A stretch of 64,000 bases of DNA. Source: Dyadobacter psychrophilus (GTDB lineage Bacteria > Bacteroidota > Bacteroidia > Cytophagales > Spirosomataceae). Made by a program: the position numbers and the translations under genes. The DNA lies in assembly GCF_900167945.1 (NCBI RefSeq), contig NZ_FUZA01000007.1, forward strand, positions 1-64,000, read 5' to 3'. Below, piece after piece: positions 26,679 through 36,565 of this stretch; position 1 is the stretch's first letter, and every line of letters begins with the position of its first letter. The notes beneath the pieces are model-generated. The model ran no database searches. It saw only the letters and a program-made list of their open reading frames with translations, and had not been told where the DNA came from.

Positions 26679-29555
26679 ATGACACACTACCCTTTTTTAC
26701 ATTTGACAAAAAAATATAAGGCTGACCTGGGGACTGCTTTACTCCTTTTTTTTACAATCATATTTGGTACAAAGGCCCAGGAAACCCCTCCGCTGATTAA
26801 TTATTCCTCTTCACTTTACAAAGCACACAACCAGAATTGGGCCATTGATCAAACTTCCGACCAGATCATTTACGCCGCAAATTCAGATGGCCTCATGGAA
26901 TACGACGGAGCCGCCTGGAAGCTTTATCCATTGCCCGACAGGCAGATAGTAAGGACGGTGCTCTGCGACGAAACCGTTCCCACTGCGCCTATGGGGAAGG
27001 TTTTGAAAAAAGATATTTCCAGAGAGCAGCGCATTTATGTGGGCGGCTTTTCGGAGTTTGGGTATTGGAAAAAAGAATTGGACGGACAGCTAAAATATTA
27101 CTCTCTCAGCAAGCGCGCAAACTTCGCCAGCCTCAAAACGGAAGAGATCTGGCACATTACCAAGACGCCCGCGCACATTTACTTCCAGTCCTTCTCCCGA
27201 ATTTATCGCTACGACGGGCAAAACCTCATTGAGCTTAAAACACCGGGGAATTTCATGTTTTTGAGATATGTGCAAAACCGCCTTTTCCTGCCAACTATTG
27301 GGAAAGGACTTTACGAGCTTAAAGGCGAAAGATTTGAAAAGCTTGCGGGCACAGAGCCACTTTCGCCGGTAATTGTTTCAGCCATTTTGCCATTTTCTAA
27401 TGGCCAGATACTGATCACTACATTCAAACATGGCCTATTTTTATGGAAAAACGGCGTACTCACTCCCTGGAACATTCCACTTTCGGAGGAGCTCAAAACC
27501 AACATTATTAACAGGGCTATCATGCTGAAACAAGACAGCAGCCTCGTTTTCGGAACAATTCAGTCCGGCGTGTATGTCATCGAAAAGAACGGAAAACTTA
27601 AATATCATTTTAACAAGGAGACCGGATTGCAGAATAACACGGTGTTGGCACTTACAGAGGACCGGCGTAAACAGCTCTGGATTGGGCTGGATCAGGGAAT
27701 TGATATGATTAAAATGTCTTCACCCGTCATTTCTTATCAAACCAATGATAATCCGCTCGGCTCTACTTACGCCGCGGCAATCTGGCGGGGTAAACTGTAT
27801 GTGGGGTCAAACAAAGGGGTTTTTGTAAAAAAATGGCTTTCCACAGAACCTTTCAAACCTGTCGCTGGCCTGGAAGGACAAACCTGGAACTTGCAAGTTT
27901 TTAACGATCAGCTTATCTGTGGTCACAATGATGCCACTTACCGCATTGATGAAAAGGGCATTACCAAACTTTCTAACATTACAGGCGGCTGGGTCATGTT
28001 GCCGATTCAGTCGGGGAATGAGTCGCTTCTGTTACAAGGTTCTTATAATGGTTTGCACGTTTATAAGAAGAATAGTCAGCAGCAATGGGCTTACGCTTAT
28101 CCGGTTAAAGGCATTCCGCCCATCCCGGTCAGGCAGATCGTCCGGGATCAAAAAGGCGCTTTCTGGCTTGGACATGCATACAGAGGCTTATTTATGGCCA
28201 AACTCACGCCTGCGCTCGACTCCGCTTATCAATGGAAAGAATTCAAAGCTCCTGCGGATCTGCCGGGGGAATTTGCAGTAGAAATAATGCCATGGAAAAA
28301 TCACTTATATGTGCGTTCCGGCTCGGTTTTTCTTGAACCTGATGCAAATAACAAGCTGAAAACATCAGCCGCTTTTGCGCAAACGGATGAAGACGAAACA
28401 TTTAAAGTTCGTACAGGTGTTAATGGCGACTGGTTCAAAGTTTTTATTAATCGAATAACCTATTATTCATCTGACAACCAGATCCATAATTTGCCGCTGG
28501 CGCTCATTCGCAATAGCGAAACCGTAATTCCAGTGTCCGAAGACTACTATTTTTTCTGCCTGGATAATGGTTACGCTCTGTATAACCGCGCATCGGGTGC
28601 CAAAAACATTGAACCTCCCGCATCACCCATTGTTAGAAAGGTTGCCAACCTCAGGAATTTGTCCCAATCTTTTAGCATTTCAGGAAAACCGGCGCTCCCG
28701 TCGAATGTTCGGTCGCTGCGCATCAACTTTGCCCTGCCTGTTTACGGGCAGAGTACACAATACAAATACAGGCTTCGGGGACTCTCGGATCAATGGTCTG
28801 AATGGACAGACCAGAATTTTGTAGAATTTACCAACCTGGAATCGAGGAAATATGTTTTTGAAGTTAGGAGCAGTCTGAATGATCGCATTACATCCTACAA
28901 TTTCAGCGTCCAGCCATTTTGGCGCGAGACGTTGATTGCAAAGATCGTCTTTATTGCTTTGATAGGCCTGGTTTTTCTTGGGTTAATATTGTATCAGGAG
29001 AAGCGTCTTCGCAGGCACAGGAACAGGCTTATGCAGGAACAGGAAGAAAAGCTTCGCCAGCAGCGGCTCGCCAGCGAAAGGCAAATTATGCAGATCCAGA
29101 ATGAAAAGTTGCAGAGTGACATTCAAAGTAAAAGTCAGCAGCTCAGCAACATTGCGATTAATGTGGTGCGGAAAAACGAGATCCTCGAAGAAATCCGGGA
29201 CGAGTTGAAACAAGTGAAAGCCGAAATGGGCCAGCAATTGCCCAACATTCATTATCAAAAATTACTGCACAGCATTGAGCGCAATGTGGCTGGTAAGGAC
29301 GACTGGACGCTTTTTGAACAAAACTTCGACGAAGTCCATGAACAGTTTTTCAAAAGGCTACGTCAAATAGCTCCCACAATTTCCCCCTCCGAACTACGTC
29401 TTGCAGCTTGCCTGCGCATGAATCTTTCAACAAAAGAAATGGCCCCGGTCCTGGGAATCTCCATCAGAGGTGTAGAAATAAAGCGCTACCGACTGCGGAA
29501 AAAGCTGGGATTGGGCATGGACAGCAATCTTGTCCAATTCATGATGGATATTTAG
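26679..29555 (+). CDS. transmembrane one-protein regulator: propeller, Y_Y_Y domain and LuxR-type HTH
   Basis: 958 aa. After an N-terminal leader/anchor (about 15-30), the periplasmic part has propeller repeats (for example DGLMEYDGAAWKLYPLP and DRRKQLWIGLDQGIDMI) and a Y_Y_Y domain at about 680-740. One membrane helix lies at about 752-772, then a coiled coil with an EKLRQQRLASERQ-type sequence. The C-terminal domain (about 900-955) is a LuxR-type helix-turn-helix: SPSELRLAACLRMNLSTKEMAPVLGISIRGVEIKRYRLRKKLGL. There is no histidine kinase or receiver domain. It lies directly upstream of the SusC/SusD operon, so it most likely senses a glycan in the periplasm and switches on that operon. Confidence 0.88.
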   Translation: MTHYPFLHLTKKYKADLGTALLLFFTIIFGTKAQETPPLINYSSSLYKAHNQNWAIDQTSDQIIYAANSDGLMEYDGAAWKLYPLPDRQIVRTVLCDETVPTAPMGKVLKKDISREQRIYVGGFSEFGYWKKELDGQLKYYSLSKRANFASLKTEEIWHITKTPAHIYFQSFSRIYRYDGQNLIELKTPGNFMFLRYVQNRLFLPTIGKGLYELKGERFEKLAGTEPLSPVIVSAILPFSNGQILITTFKHGLFLWKNGVLTPWNIPLSEELKTNIINRAIMLKQDSSLVFGTIQSGVYVIEKNGKLKYHFNKETGLQNNTVLALTEDRRKQLWIGLDQGIDMIKMSSPVISYQTNDNPLGSTYAAAIWRGKLYVGSNKGVFVKKWLSTEPFKPVAGLEGQTWNLQVFNDQLICGHNDATYRIDEKGITKLSNITGGWVMLPIQSGNESLLLQGSYNGLHVYKKNSQQQWAYAYPVKGIPPIPVRQIVRDQKGAFWLGHAYRGLFMAKLTPALDSAYQWKEFKAPADLPGEFAVEIMPWKNHLYVRSGSVFLEPDANNKLKTSAAFAQTDEDETFKVRTGVNGDWFKVFINRITYYSSDNQIHNLPLALIRNSETVIPVSEDYYFFCLDNGYALYNRASGAKNIEPPASPIVRKVANLRNLSQSFSISGKPALPSNVRSLRINFALPVYGQSTQYKYRLRGLSDQWSEWTDQNFVEFTNLESRKYVFEVRSSLNDRITSYNFSVQPFWRETLIAKIVFIALIGLVFLGLILYQEKRLRRHRNRLMQEQEEKLRQQRLASERQIMQIQNEKLQSDIQSKSQQLSNIAINVVRKNEILEEIRDELKQVKAEMGQQLPNIHYQKLLHSIERNVAGKDDWTLFEQNFDEVHEQFFKRLRQIAPTISPSELRLAACLRMNLSTKEMAPVLGISIRGVEIKRYRLRKKLGLGMDSNLVQFMMDI

Positions 29556-29643
29556 CCTCATTGTACTTATCCGCTACAAACCTTCTTTAATTCCAAAAAT
29601 CCTTGCATTATTCTCATTGATGTAGTGGTGATGTAGTCTATTA

Positions 29644-29676
29644 TTTGATTCCTGCTTGTCTTGGAACTTAAATTTG
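29644..29676 (+). promoter_or_regulatory. promoter of the SusC/SusD operon
   Basis: TTTG at 29644-29647, a 21-bp spacer and TAAATTTG at 29669-29676 match the Bacteroidota sigma-ABfr consensus (TTTG, 19-21 bp, TAnnTTTG) exactly. The predicted start of transcription is near 29683, about 40 bp before the susC ATG. Confidence 0.7.
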
Positions 29677-29723
29677 AAGACAATTAAATCTTATAATAAT
29701 TCAATCAACCAAATTATAACCTA

Positions 29724-32700
29724 ATGAAAACTATTGTACGATTACTGTACATGATCGTTTTCCTGTCTGGCAGCTTCATAAGCTATGGGCAGGAAATTAG
29801 TGTGTCAGGAAAAGTCACGTCAGGTTCTGATGGCTCCATACTTCCCGGCGCCAGTGTGCTCATAAAAGGAACAACCACGGGAGTTCCGACCGATGCAGAG
29901 GGGAATTATGCAATCAAAGTTCCATCGCCCCAATCCGTTTTGGTGTTTTCAATGATCGGCATGACTGCGCAGGAAATACCGGTTGGTACGCAAACCACCA
30001 TCAATGTGGCTCTGGTAGAAGATGCAAAGGCATTGGGCGAAGTTGTGGTGATCGGTTACGGCACGGCCAGCAAGCGGGATCTCACCGGCTCTATTGTCAC
30101 CATTAAAGGTGCCGAGATTGCGGACAAGCCTTCTGCGAACCCTATTACATCATTACAGGGAAAAGTCGCGGGTCTGTCCGTTGTGAACTCAGGTCGCCCG
30201 GGTGAAGAACCGGACGTGCGTATCCGGGGAACAAACTCCATTAATGGTGTCAAGCCCGTATACATTGTCGACGGGATCCTGAATGACAACATTAACTTCA
30301 TTAACCCCGCTGATATCGAATCTATCGAGGTTTTGAAAGACCCGTCTTCACTGGCTATTTTCGGGGTAAGAGGCGCTAATGGAGCAATTGCAGTTACTAC
30401 CAAAAAAGCGAAAGCAGGTCAGTTAAATGTAAATTTCAACTCATCCGTCGGCATCAAGCAGGTCGCGGACCGCATCAGCATGACCAATGCGGCACAGTTT
30501 AAAGAGCTTTACAATGAACAGCTGTCCAATCAGGGCAGTGCGCCGTATAATTACACAAACTGGACGGGTGACACAGACTGGCAGGATCAGATTTTTCAGA
30601 ATGGTTTCCTGAACTATAATAACATCAGCATTTCAGGCGCGACGGAGAAAAACCGCTTCTATATGGGCATAGGAACTGTACAGGAAGAAGGGATTATCAA
30701 GCACGAAAAATATGGAAAACTGACGTTAAACATTAACGACGAACTTCAGGTGAACAAAAACCTGAAATTCGGAATAACATTCAGCGGCTATCGTGCGACA
30801 CCGTTTGGAGATAAAAAGAAAAATGTGGGTGGCGCCATTCTCGCTGCGCCTATTGCGCCGGTCTTTAATGATCAATATGGCCTCTATCACACATTGCCCG
30901 ACTTCCAGCGTGCACAGGTTTACAACCCGCTAGTAGACGTAGAGTTGCAGAAGCGTACGGAGATTTTGAGAGAATACAGGGCGGTAGGAAGCATCTACGG
31001 TGAACTTACTTTTCTGAAAGACCTCACATTCAGGGCGTCACTTTATGCGGATTATGGTTTCAACACCATCCGCAACTACCAGCCGCTTGTTAATGTTTAC
31101 AATCCTGAAATCGTCGGCGAAGACAAAACGGATGCGGTCGTGAGACAAACGATTGTTAATCAGAAACAGAACATTTTTCCGAAACTGCAGCAGGATTATT
31201 TGCTCACCTATAAGAAAGCTTTTGGCGACCATGATCTGACGGTTTTGGGCGGTATAACTACTTATTACAGGGGTTTTGAAGAAACTTCTTCGACCGTGAG
31301 ACAAGGAAGCAGCTTCCCGATTCCGAATGACCCGCGTTTTTGGTATACAGACAATGTAGGAGACGCAGCAACCAGAACGGGCGCTGGATCGGCCTGGGAA
31401 TCAGCAACATTCTCTTATTTAGGACGTATCCTTTACAATTACAAAGGCAAATATCTTGTGAATGCCTCTTATCGTAAAGACGGAAGTTCTGCATTTCTCG
31501 GCAAAGGCAGATGGCAGGATTTCGGTGCTGTGGGCTTAGGATGGGTAGTTAGTGAAGAGGATTTTTTCAAAAATCAAAGCGTTTTCGACTACTTGAAGGT
31601 TAAGGGCTCGTATGGTGTGCTTGGTAACCAAAACATCGATGACAAATATCGCTATCCCGCTTATCCCACGCTTACAGCCGCAAATTCCGGCGTTTTTGGT
31701 GAAAACATTGTTGCAGGTCTTCAAAACGAATACATAGCCGATCCAAATCTTCACTGGGAAAAAGTGTTGGCCTACGAAGGTGGTGTTGAGTTTAACATGC
31801 TCAAAAACCGATTGTCGTTTGAGGCAAACTATTATAATAAACTGACGAAGGACATTCTGGTACTTGTGCCCGGAATAGCCGGCACAATTCCTGGACTAAG
31901 CAACCTCGGTGAGGTCAGGAACCATGGATTTGAATTCGCGGCAACCTGGAACCAGGATGTAACAGACGACTTCTCCTACTCTATCAGTGGTAATTTAACC
32001 ACCATTAACAACAAAGTTCAAAAGCTTTCTACCAAAGGCTATGACATTATCAACGGCGCTTCCCGCACAACAGAAGGCTTTCCGATCGGTTATTTCTGGG
32101 GTTATGTGCATGATGGGATTTACCAGTCGGAGGCTGAATTTATCAAATCCCCTGTAAGCTCCATCGGTGAGGTTTCGCCCGGGGACATTAAATACAAGGA
32201 TGTAAATGGCGATGGCTTTATCACAGAGGCCGACCGGACTCTGATCGGAAATCCGACCCCGGACTTCACTTACGGTGCATCAGTTTCTGCGAAATACAAA
32301 GGTTTTGATGTAGGTGTGGATTTGAATGGTGTTTACGGAAACGAAATTTTCCGCCAGTGGAACCGCAGCACATTTGCACAGTTCAACTATCAAACTGAAA
32401 GAATGGGTCGCTGGAACGGGCCGGGCACTTCCAACTGGGAACCTGTTCTGAATACTTCACGTGCCAACAATTATCTGCCTTCATCCTACTGGATTGAGGA
32501 CGGAAGCTTTTTCCGCATCAGGAATGTGCAGCTTGGCTACAATTTCACCTCGCAGACACTGAAAAGCCTTCGTCTGAAATCCCTACGCCTTTATGTGAAT
32601 GCACAAAACTTGAAAACATTTACAAACAGCACTGGATTTACACCTGAAATCGGAGGTAACACAACTGCTTTTGGTGTGGACAACGGAACCTACCCCGTTC

Positions 32701-32738
32701 CGGTTATTTACACATTCGGTATCAATCTGAATTTCTAA
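29724..32738 (+). CDS. SusC/RagA family TonB-linked outer-membrane protein
   Basis: 1004 aa. A signal peptide (about 1-22, ending ISYGQ) leads to a CarboxypepD_reg domain (about 26-100: GKVTSGSDGSILPGASVLIKGTTTG). The SusC-type TonB box and plug come next (about 105-230, with GEVVVIGYGTASKRDLTGS and LQGKVAGLSVVNSGRPGEEPDVRIRGTNS), then the long barrel ending TFGINLNF. It forms the outer-membrane pore of a SusCD pair for oligosaccharide uptake. The partner SusD gene follows after 19 bp. No N-terminal STN domain, so it is not a sigma-signalling transporter, unlike the copy at 48547. Confidence 0.93.
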   Translation: MKTIVRLLYMIVFLSGSFISYGQEISVSGKVTSGSDGSILPGASVLIKGTTTGVPTDAEGNYAIKVPSPQSVLVFSMIGMTAQEIPVGTQTTINVALVEDAKALGEVVVIGYGTASKRDLTGSIVTIKGAEIADKPSANPITSLQGKVAGLSVVNSGRPGEEPDVRIRGTNSINGVKPVYIVDGILNDNINFINPADIESIEVLKDPSSLAIFGVRGANGAIAVTTKKAKAGQLNVNFNSSVGIKQVADRISMTNAAQFKELYNEQLSNQGSAPYNYTNWTGDTDWQDQIFQNGFLNYNNISISGATEKNRFYMGIGTVQEEGIIKHEKYGKLTLNINDELQVNKNLKFGITFSGYRATPFGDKKKNVGGAILAAPIAPVFNDQYGLYHTLPDFQRAQVYNPLVDVELQKRTEILREYRAVGSIYGELTFLKDLTFRASLYADYGFNTIRNYQPLVNVYNPEIVGEDKTDAVVRQTIVNQKQNIFPKLQQDYLLTYKKAFGDHDLTVLGGITTYYRGFEETSSTVRQGSSFPIPNDPRFWYTDNVGDAATRTGAGSAWESATFSYLGRILYNYKGKYLVNASYRKDGSSAFLGKGRWQDFGAVGLGWVVSEEDFFKNQSVFDYLKVKGSYGVLGNQNIDDKYRYPAYPTLTAANSGVFGENIVAGLQNEYIADPNLHWEKVLAYEGGVEFNMLKNRLSFEANYYNKLTKDILVLVPGIAGTIPGLSNLGEVRNHGFEFAATWNQDVTDDFSYSISGNLTTINNKVQKLSTKGYDIINGASRTTEGFPIGYFWGYVHDGIYQSEAEFIKSPVSSIGEVSPGDIKYKDVNGDGFITEADRTLIGNPTPDFTYGASVSAKYKGFDVGVDLNGVYGNEIFRQWNRSTFAQFNYQTERMGRWNGPGTSNWEPVLNTSRANNYLPSSYWIEDGSFFRIRNVQLGYNFTSQTLKSLRLKSLRLYVNAQNLKTFTNSTGFTPEIGGNTTAFGVDNGTYPVPVIYTFGINLNF

Positions 32739-32757
32739 AATCTTATCTCTTTGGAAT

Positions 32758-34260
32758 ATGAAAAGTGAATTAATAAATAAAATCTCAGTCCTGACGGTTT
32801 TCAGCCTGCTGGTTCTGTCCGGTTGCAGCGACTTCCTGGATCGTGAGCCCCTGGGAAGATACGTGGAAAAAGACATTCCCGCTGGTTCATTTGATAGTCA
32901 GGTTTTTGGTGTCTATGCCAAAATGCGCAGCTTTGGCGTCTCCGCTATGCCCTATCTGGCCATCCACAATTTCCGCTCCGACGACGCTGATAAAGGCAGC
33001 TCAACTACGGACGGCGTTGCACAGGAAAGTTTTTACGACAATTTTCAATATACTCAGGATGAATGGTTGCTAAACAGCTATTGGTCTGATCATTATGCAT
33101 TGATCATTGCCGCCAATGCAGTTATTTCTGACATTGATTCGGTTGGTTCTGCTGACGCGGGAACATTGGTTAACAAGGCGGAAGCGAAATTTATGCGTGC
33201 TTATGCCTATTTCAATCTGGCCAGAACCTACGGAGATGTTCCTAAAATTGACTTCAAAGTGCGGGAATCGGCTGAGGCGAACATTCCAAAATCCCCTGTT
33301 AATGAAATATTTGCGTTAATTGACGCCGATTTGACAGAAGCATCCGCTCTTCTTCCGGTGTCCTGGGATTCCAAATACATTGGCAGGCTCACAAGCGGTG
33401 CCGCATATGCATTGCATGCAAAAACGCACTTGTGGCGTAAGAACTGGCCCGCCGCATTGGCAGCTGCAAAACAGGTGATTTCCTCGGCCAAATATTCCCT
33501 TGTGAGCGATTACTCAAGCATTTTCAGGGAAACTGGCGAGAACAATTCAGAGTCTGTATTCGAGTTGCAGGCATTTTATTCCATTACCCAAACTTCTCTG
33601 GGCATTGAAAATGCCATGCACCAGGGTGTGAGAGGTTCGGGAGCCTGGGATTTGGGCTGGGGCTGGAATACGCCCAATAAGTCCTTAGCCGATGCTTTCG
33701 AGAAAGGTGACCCAAGAAAAGATGCAACGCTGCTTTATTCAGGACAGGTTAACACGCCTTATAACGAAAATGTGCCGCCAGCCACTACAAGCATTCCAAG
33801 AGCATACTGGAACAAAAAGACTTACACAAATCCGGCAACGCGCGAAGCCACAGCAAGCCGTTTCGGACAATGGATGAATGTACGCATTATCCGCTATGCC
33901 GATGTGTTACTAATGGCCGCTGAGGCAGCAAATGAAGTGGGTGGTGAGCAAAACATTACAGATGCATTGGCATGGCTTGAAATGGTGCGCGGACGGGCAC
34001 GGGGCACCAATGCGGCTATTTTGCCAAAAATTGTTACCCGAAATCAGGCTCAGTTGAGAGAGGCTATCCGCAAGGAAAGACGCGTGGAGCTGGGGATGGA
34101 AAATGAACGGTTCTTCGACATTGTTCGCTGGGGAATTGCAGCGGATGTGTTACATGCTGCGGGCAAAAATCTTTACCAGAACCGTAACCGCTACCTGCCG
34201 ATCCCACGTCCGGAAATAGACAAATCGGGTGGTGTGCTGGTGCAAAATCCGGAATATTGA
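32758..34260 (+). CDS. RagB/SusD family nutrient uptake lipoprotein
   Basis: 500 aa. A lipoprotein leader with lipobox LVLSGCSDFL places Cys22 as the likely lipidated residue, so the protein sits on the outer-membrane surface. The SusD fold is shown by AEAKFMRAYAYFNLARTYGDVPKI, GAAYALHAKTHLWRKNW and the C-terminal RKERRVELGMENERFFDIVRWG typical of the RagB domain, ending in PRPEIDKSGGVLVQNPEY. It binds the glycan and closes the SusC pore. It follows susC by 19 bp and is followed by the LamG lipoprotein gene after about 45 bp. Confidence 0.94.
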   Translation: MKSELINKISVLTVFSLLVLSGCSDFLDREPLGRYVEKDIPAGSFDSQVFGVYAKMRSFGVSAMPYLAIHNFRSDDADKGSSTTDGVAQESFYDNFQYTQDEWLLNSYWSDHYALIIAANAVISDIDSVGSADAGTLVNKAEAKFMRAYAYFNLARTYGDVPKIDFKVRESAEANIPKSPVNEIFALIDADLTEASALLPVSWDSKYIGRLTSGAAYALHAKTHLWRKNWPAALAAAKQVISSAKYSLVSDYSSIFRETGENNSESVFELQAFYSITQTSLGIENAMHQGVRGSGAWDLGWGWNTPNKSLADAFEKGDPRKDATLLYSGQVNTPYNENVPPATTSIPRAYWNKKTYTNPATREATASRFGQWMNVRIIRYADVLLMAAEAANEVGGEQNITDALAWLEMVRGRARGTNAAILPKIVTRNQAQLREAIRKERRVELGMENERFFDIVRWGIAADVLHAAGKNLYQNRNRYLPIPRPEIDKSGGVLVQNPEY

Positions 34261-34304
34261 TAGTGGCGTAACCGCAGTTTTTGAACAACATTAATCACAT
34301 AGAA

Positions 34305-35132
34305 ATGAAAAATATATCATCCCGGCTATGGATTCTGGGTTTAGCCGTTACCATTTTCTCATGTCAGAATTTCGACCGACCTGAATTGGTTTTAGTGTCT
34401 GATGATGACCCGTCTTTTAACGGCCCGCTACAACGCTTGTGGGCTTTTGAAGGCGTTGCGACCGACAGCATATGGGGCAGTCGCGGGGTAGCAACCGGCG
34501 TATCGTATGTTGACGGAATAAGTGGAAAAGCATATCAGGGCTCCTCTACGGGACAGATTGAATATGCTTCTGCTGGCAAACTCGCAACCATGGAGAGTTT
34601 CACAATCGCTTTCTGGATGAATACGGCCAAGCACGACGGCGGCGCGCAAAGTGTTTTTATGCTGCCTAATACAGAAGACTTTTGGGGTAATACCTTCATG
34701 ATTATTGAGGGGAACAATACCAAAAGTGACTCTATGCTTGTCAAATTCAACTTTGCCGGAAACTGGATCACATTCGACGGAACAAAGAATGCTAACGGTC
34801 TGAACAAATGGCCTAATGCTTACGGAAAGTGGAAGCATGTAGCGTATACATATGATGGCACAACTTCCAAATTCGCTGCCTATGTGGATGGAAAGAAATT
34901 GCCGCTTGCAGAGTCTGTGACCAACATTATGAAAGACAAAGCGCCATTTGGACCATTGAAAATGACAAATGCTTCGAAATTTGTACTCGGTGGATTTCAA
35001 CAACACATTGGCATAAAAGCCCCTGCTGATGCATGGATGCTGCATTACACCGGCAAGCTTGACCAGTTCCGGGTTTATACCAAAGCGCTCACAGACGCTG
35101 AGATCGCGGAAATTTTTACAAAGAAAATGTAA
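34305..35132 (+). CDS. LamG-domain (concanavalin A-like) surface lipoprotein
   Basis: About 275 aa from the ATG at 34305 (MKNISSRLW). An open TTG start 24 bp upstream gives a less natural leader. The lipobox VTIFSCQNF indicates a lipoprotein. The mature part is a jelly-roll LamG/ConA-like domain with WAFEGVATDSIW, TMESFTIAFWMNTAKHDGG, WKHVAYTYDGTTSKFAAYVDGKKL and LDQFRVYTKALTDAEIAEIF. It lacks obvious glycosidase catalytic residues and so is probably a glycan-binding surface protein (SGBP-like). Position directly after susD in the operon supports this. Confidence 0.85.
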   Translation: MKNISSRLWILGLAVTIFSCQNFDRPELVLVSDDDPSFNGPLQRLWAFEGVATDSIWGSRGVATGVSYVDGISGKAYQGSSTGQIEYASAGKLATMESFTIAFWMNTAKHDGGAQSVFMLPNTEDFWGNTFMIIEGNNTKSDSMLVKFNFAGNWITFDGTKNANGLNKWPNAYGKWKHVAYTYDGTTSKFAAYVDGKKLPLAESVTNIMKDKAPFGPLKMTNASKFVLGGFQQHIGIKAPADAWMLHYTGKLDQFRVYTKALTDAEIAEIFTKKM

Positions 35133-35136
35133 TGTC

Positions 35137-35172
35137 AAAAGGAGAGGAAAACTGTTATTTCCTCTCCTTTTT
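35137..35172 (+). terminator. hairpin with T-run between binding genes and enzyme genes
   Basis: A stem of about 14 bp (35137-35150 and 35158-35171, core GGAGAGGAAA) with a 7-nt loop is followed by TTTTT. It starts 4 bases after the LamG stop and lies 22 bp before the next ATG. It may be a terminator or a partial one that lowers transcription of the two enzymes relative to SusCD. Confidence 0.75.
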
Positions 35173-35193
35173 CCCTATCCCAAATCGAATGTC

Positions 35194-36540
35194 ATGACCA
35201 GAGGCTTCCTTAAGCACGGCTTTTTATTGCTCATACTTTTTTTATCAGCATGCGATAAAAAGGAAAAATCAGGACCAATATCGACTCCTGACTCGCGTGA
35301 TTCAACCGATAAGTTTCCTCTGATTTCTGACGATGAGCTTCTCACTCTTGTTCAGAAGCAAACTTTTAAATACTTCTGGGATTTTGGGCATCCGGTAAGC
35401 GGGCTTGCACGTGAGCGGCATTCCTCAGGTGATGTTGTGACTTCGGGCGGAAGCGGTTTTGGCATAATGACTATTCCGATCGCCATTGAACGGAAATTTA
35501 TCACGCGAAAAGAAGGCCTGGAAAGGATGCAGAAAATGGTGACATTCCTGAAAGACAAATCGCAAAAGTTCCATGGTGCTTTTCCACATTGGCTCAATGG
35601 CGCAACAGGTGCTGTGGTGCCATTCAGTCAAAAAGACAATGGGGCCGACTTGGTTGAAACCGCATATTTGGTTCAGGGACTACTAACGGCGCGCCAGTAT
35701 TTTTCCGCTGAAAACCCAGCTGAAACAACATTAAGGAAAGACATCAACACAATTTGGGAAGGCGTTGAGTGGGATTGGTTTAGGAAAGCAACTGAAAATG
35801 TCCTTTACTGGCATTGGAGCCCGAATTATAATTGGGAAATGAACCACCAGATTAAAGGCTGGAACGAATGCCTGATCACATACGCACTCGCGGCTTCATC
35901 GCCAACACATTCCATTCCTAAAACTGTCTATGATAAAGGCTGGACCAATGATGGCAGTTTTGTAAATGGAAGCTCTTACTATGGAGTTGCGCTTCCGCTG
36001 GGCGAACCTTCCGGCGGCCCGCTGTTTTTCTCGCAATATTCATTTTTAGGTCTCAATCCTACCGGGCTTACGGATCAGTATACCAATTATTTTACCCAAA
36101 ATAAGGCGCATGCCCTAATCAACTACAATTATTGTAAAACCGATCCCAATGACTTTGGATACAGTGACCGTTGCTGGGGGTTAACTGCCTGTGACATTCC
36201 AAACGGTTATAATGCCAATTCTCCAACTAATGACAAAAGCGTAATTGCGCCCACAGCAGCACTTTCCTCGTTCCCGTATACTCCCGACGAGTCCATGCAG
36301 GCTTTGAAATATTTCTATTACAAGCTCGGCGACCAGCTTTGGGGCGATTACGGCTTTTACGATTCCTTTTCCATTAAAGAACAATGGGTGGCGGACTCCT
36401 ACCTGGCAATTGACCAGGGGCCGATCATCATTATGATCGAAAATTACCGCAGCGGCTTGCCATGGAAGCTTTTTATGAGTACACCGGAAATTAAGGCCGG
36501 TATGAAGAAACTTGGGTTCAGCAGTCCGAACCTCAATTAA
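35194..36540 (+). CDS. glucoamylase-family (GH144-type) lipoprotein, putative endo-beta-1,2-glucanase
   Basis: 448 aa from the ATG at 35194. An open frame extends 165 bp further upstream through the LamG gene end and the hairpin but is not credible. The leader LLILFLSACDKKE has a lipobox. The mature protein matches the glycoamylase-like domain (PF10091) now classed with GH144: LVQKQTFKYFWDFGHPVSG, FPHWLNGATGAVVP, DNGADLVETAYLVQGLLTARQYF, WHWSPNYNWEMNHQI, WGLTACD and TPTAALSSFPYTPDESMQALKYF-like segments. Characterised members cleave beta-1,2-glucan. It shares its architecture with the gene that follows, so the two form a tandem pair. Confidence 0.85.
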   Translation: MTRGFLKHGFLLLILFLSACDKKEKSGPISTPDSRDSTDKFPLISDDELLTLVQKQTFKYFWDFGHPVSGLARERHSSGDVVTSGGSGFGIMTIPIAIERKFITRKEGLERMQKMVTFLKDKSQKFHGAFPHWLNGATGAVVPFSQKDNGADLVETAYLVQGLLTARQYFSAENPAETTLRKDINTIWEGVEWDWFRKATENVLYWHWSPNYNWEMNHQIKGWNECLITYALAASSPTHSIPKTVYDKGWTNDGSFVNGSSYYGVALPLGEPSGGPLFFSQYSFLGLNPTGLTDQYTNYFTQNKAHALINYNYCKTDPNDFGYSDRCWGLTACDIPNGYNANSPTNDKSVIAPTAALSSFPYTPDESMQALKYFYYKLGDQLWGDYGFYDSFSIKEQWVADSYLAIDQGPIIIMIENYRSGLPWKLFMSTPEIKAGMKKLGFSSPNLN

Positions 36541-36565
36541 AAGAAGTTATTTAATCAACGAAATC

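Noticed and set aside
34428..35138. A 236-codon frame on the minus strand opposite the LamG gene
   Set aside because: It is antisense to a gene with a clear lipobox and LamG motifs, and its own translation has no recognisable domain.
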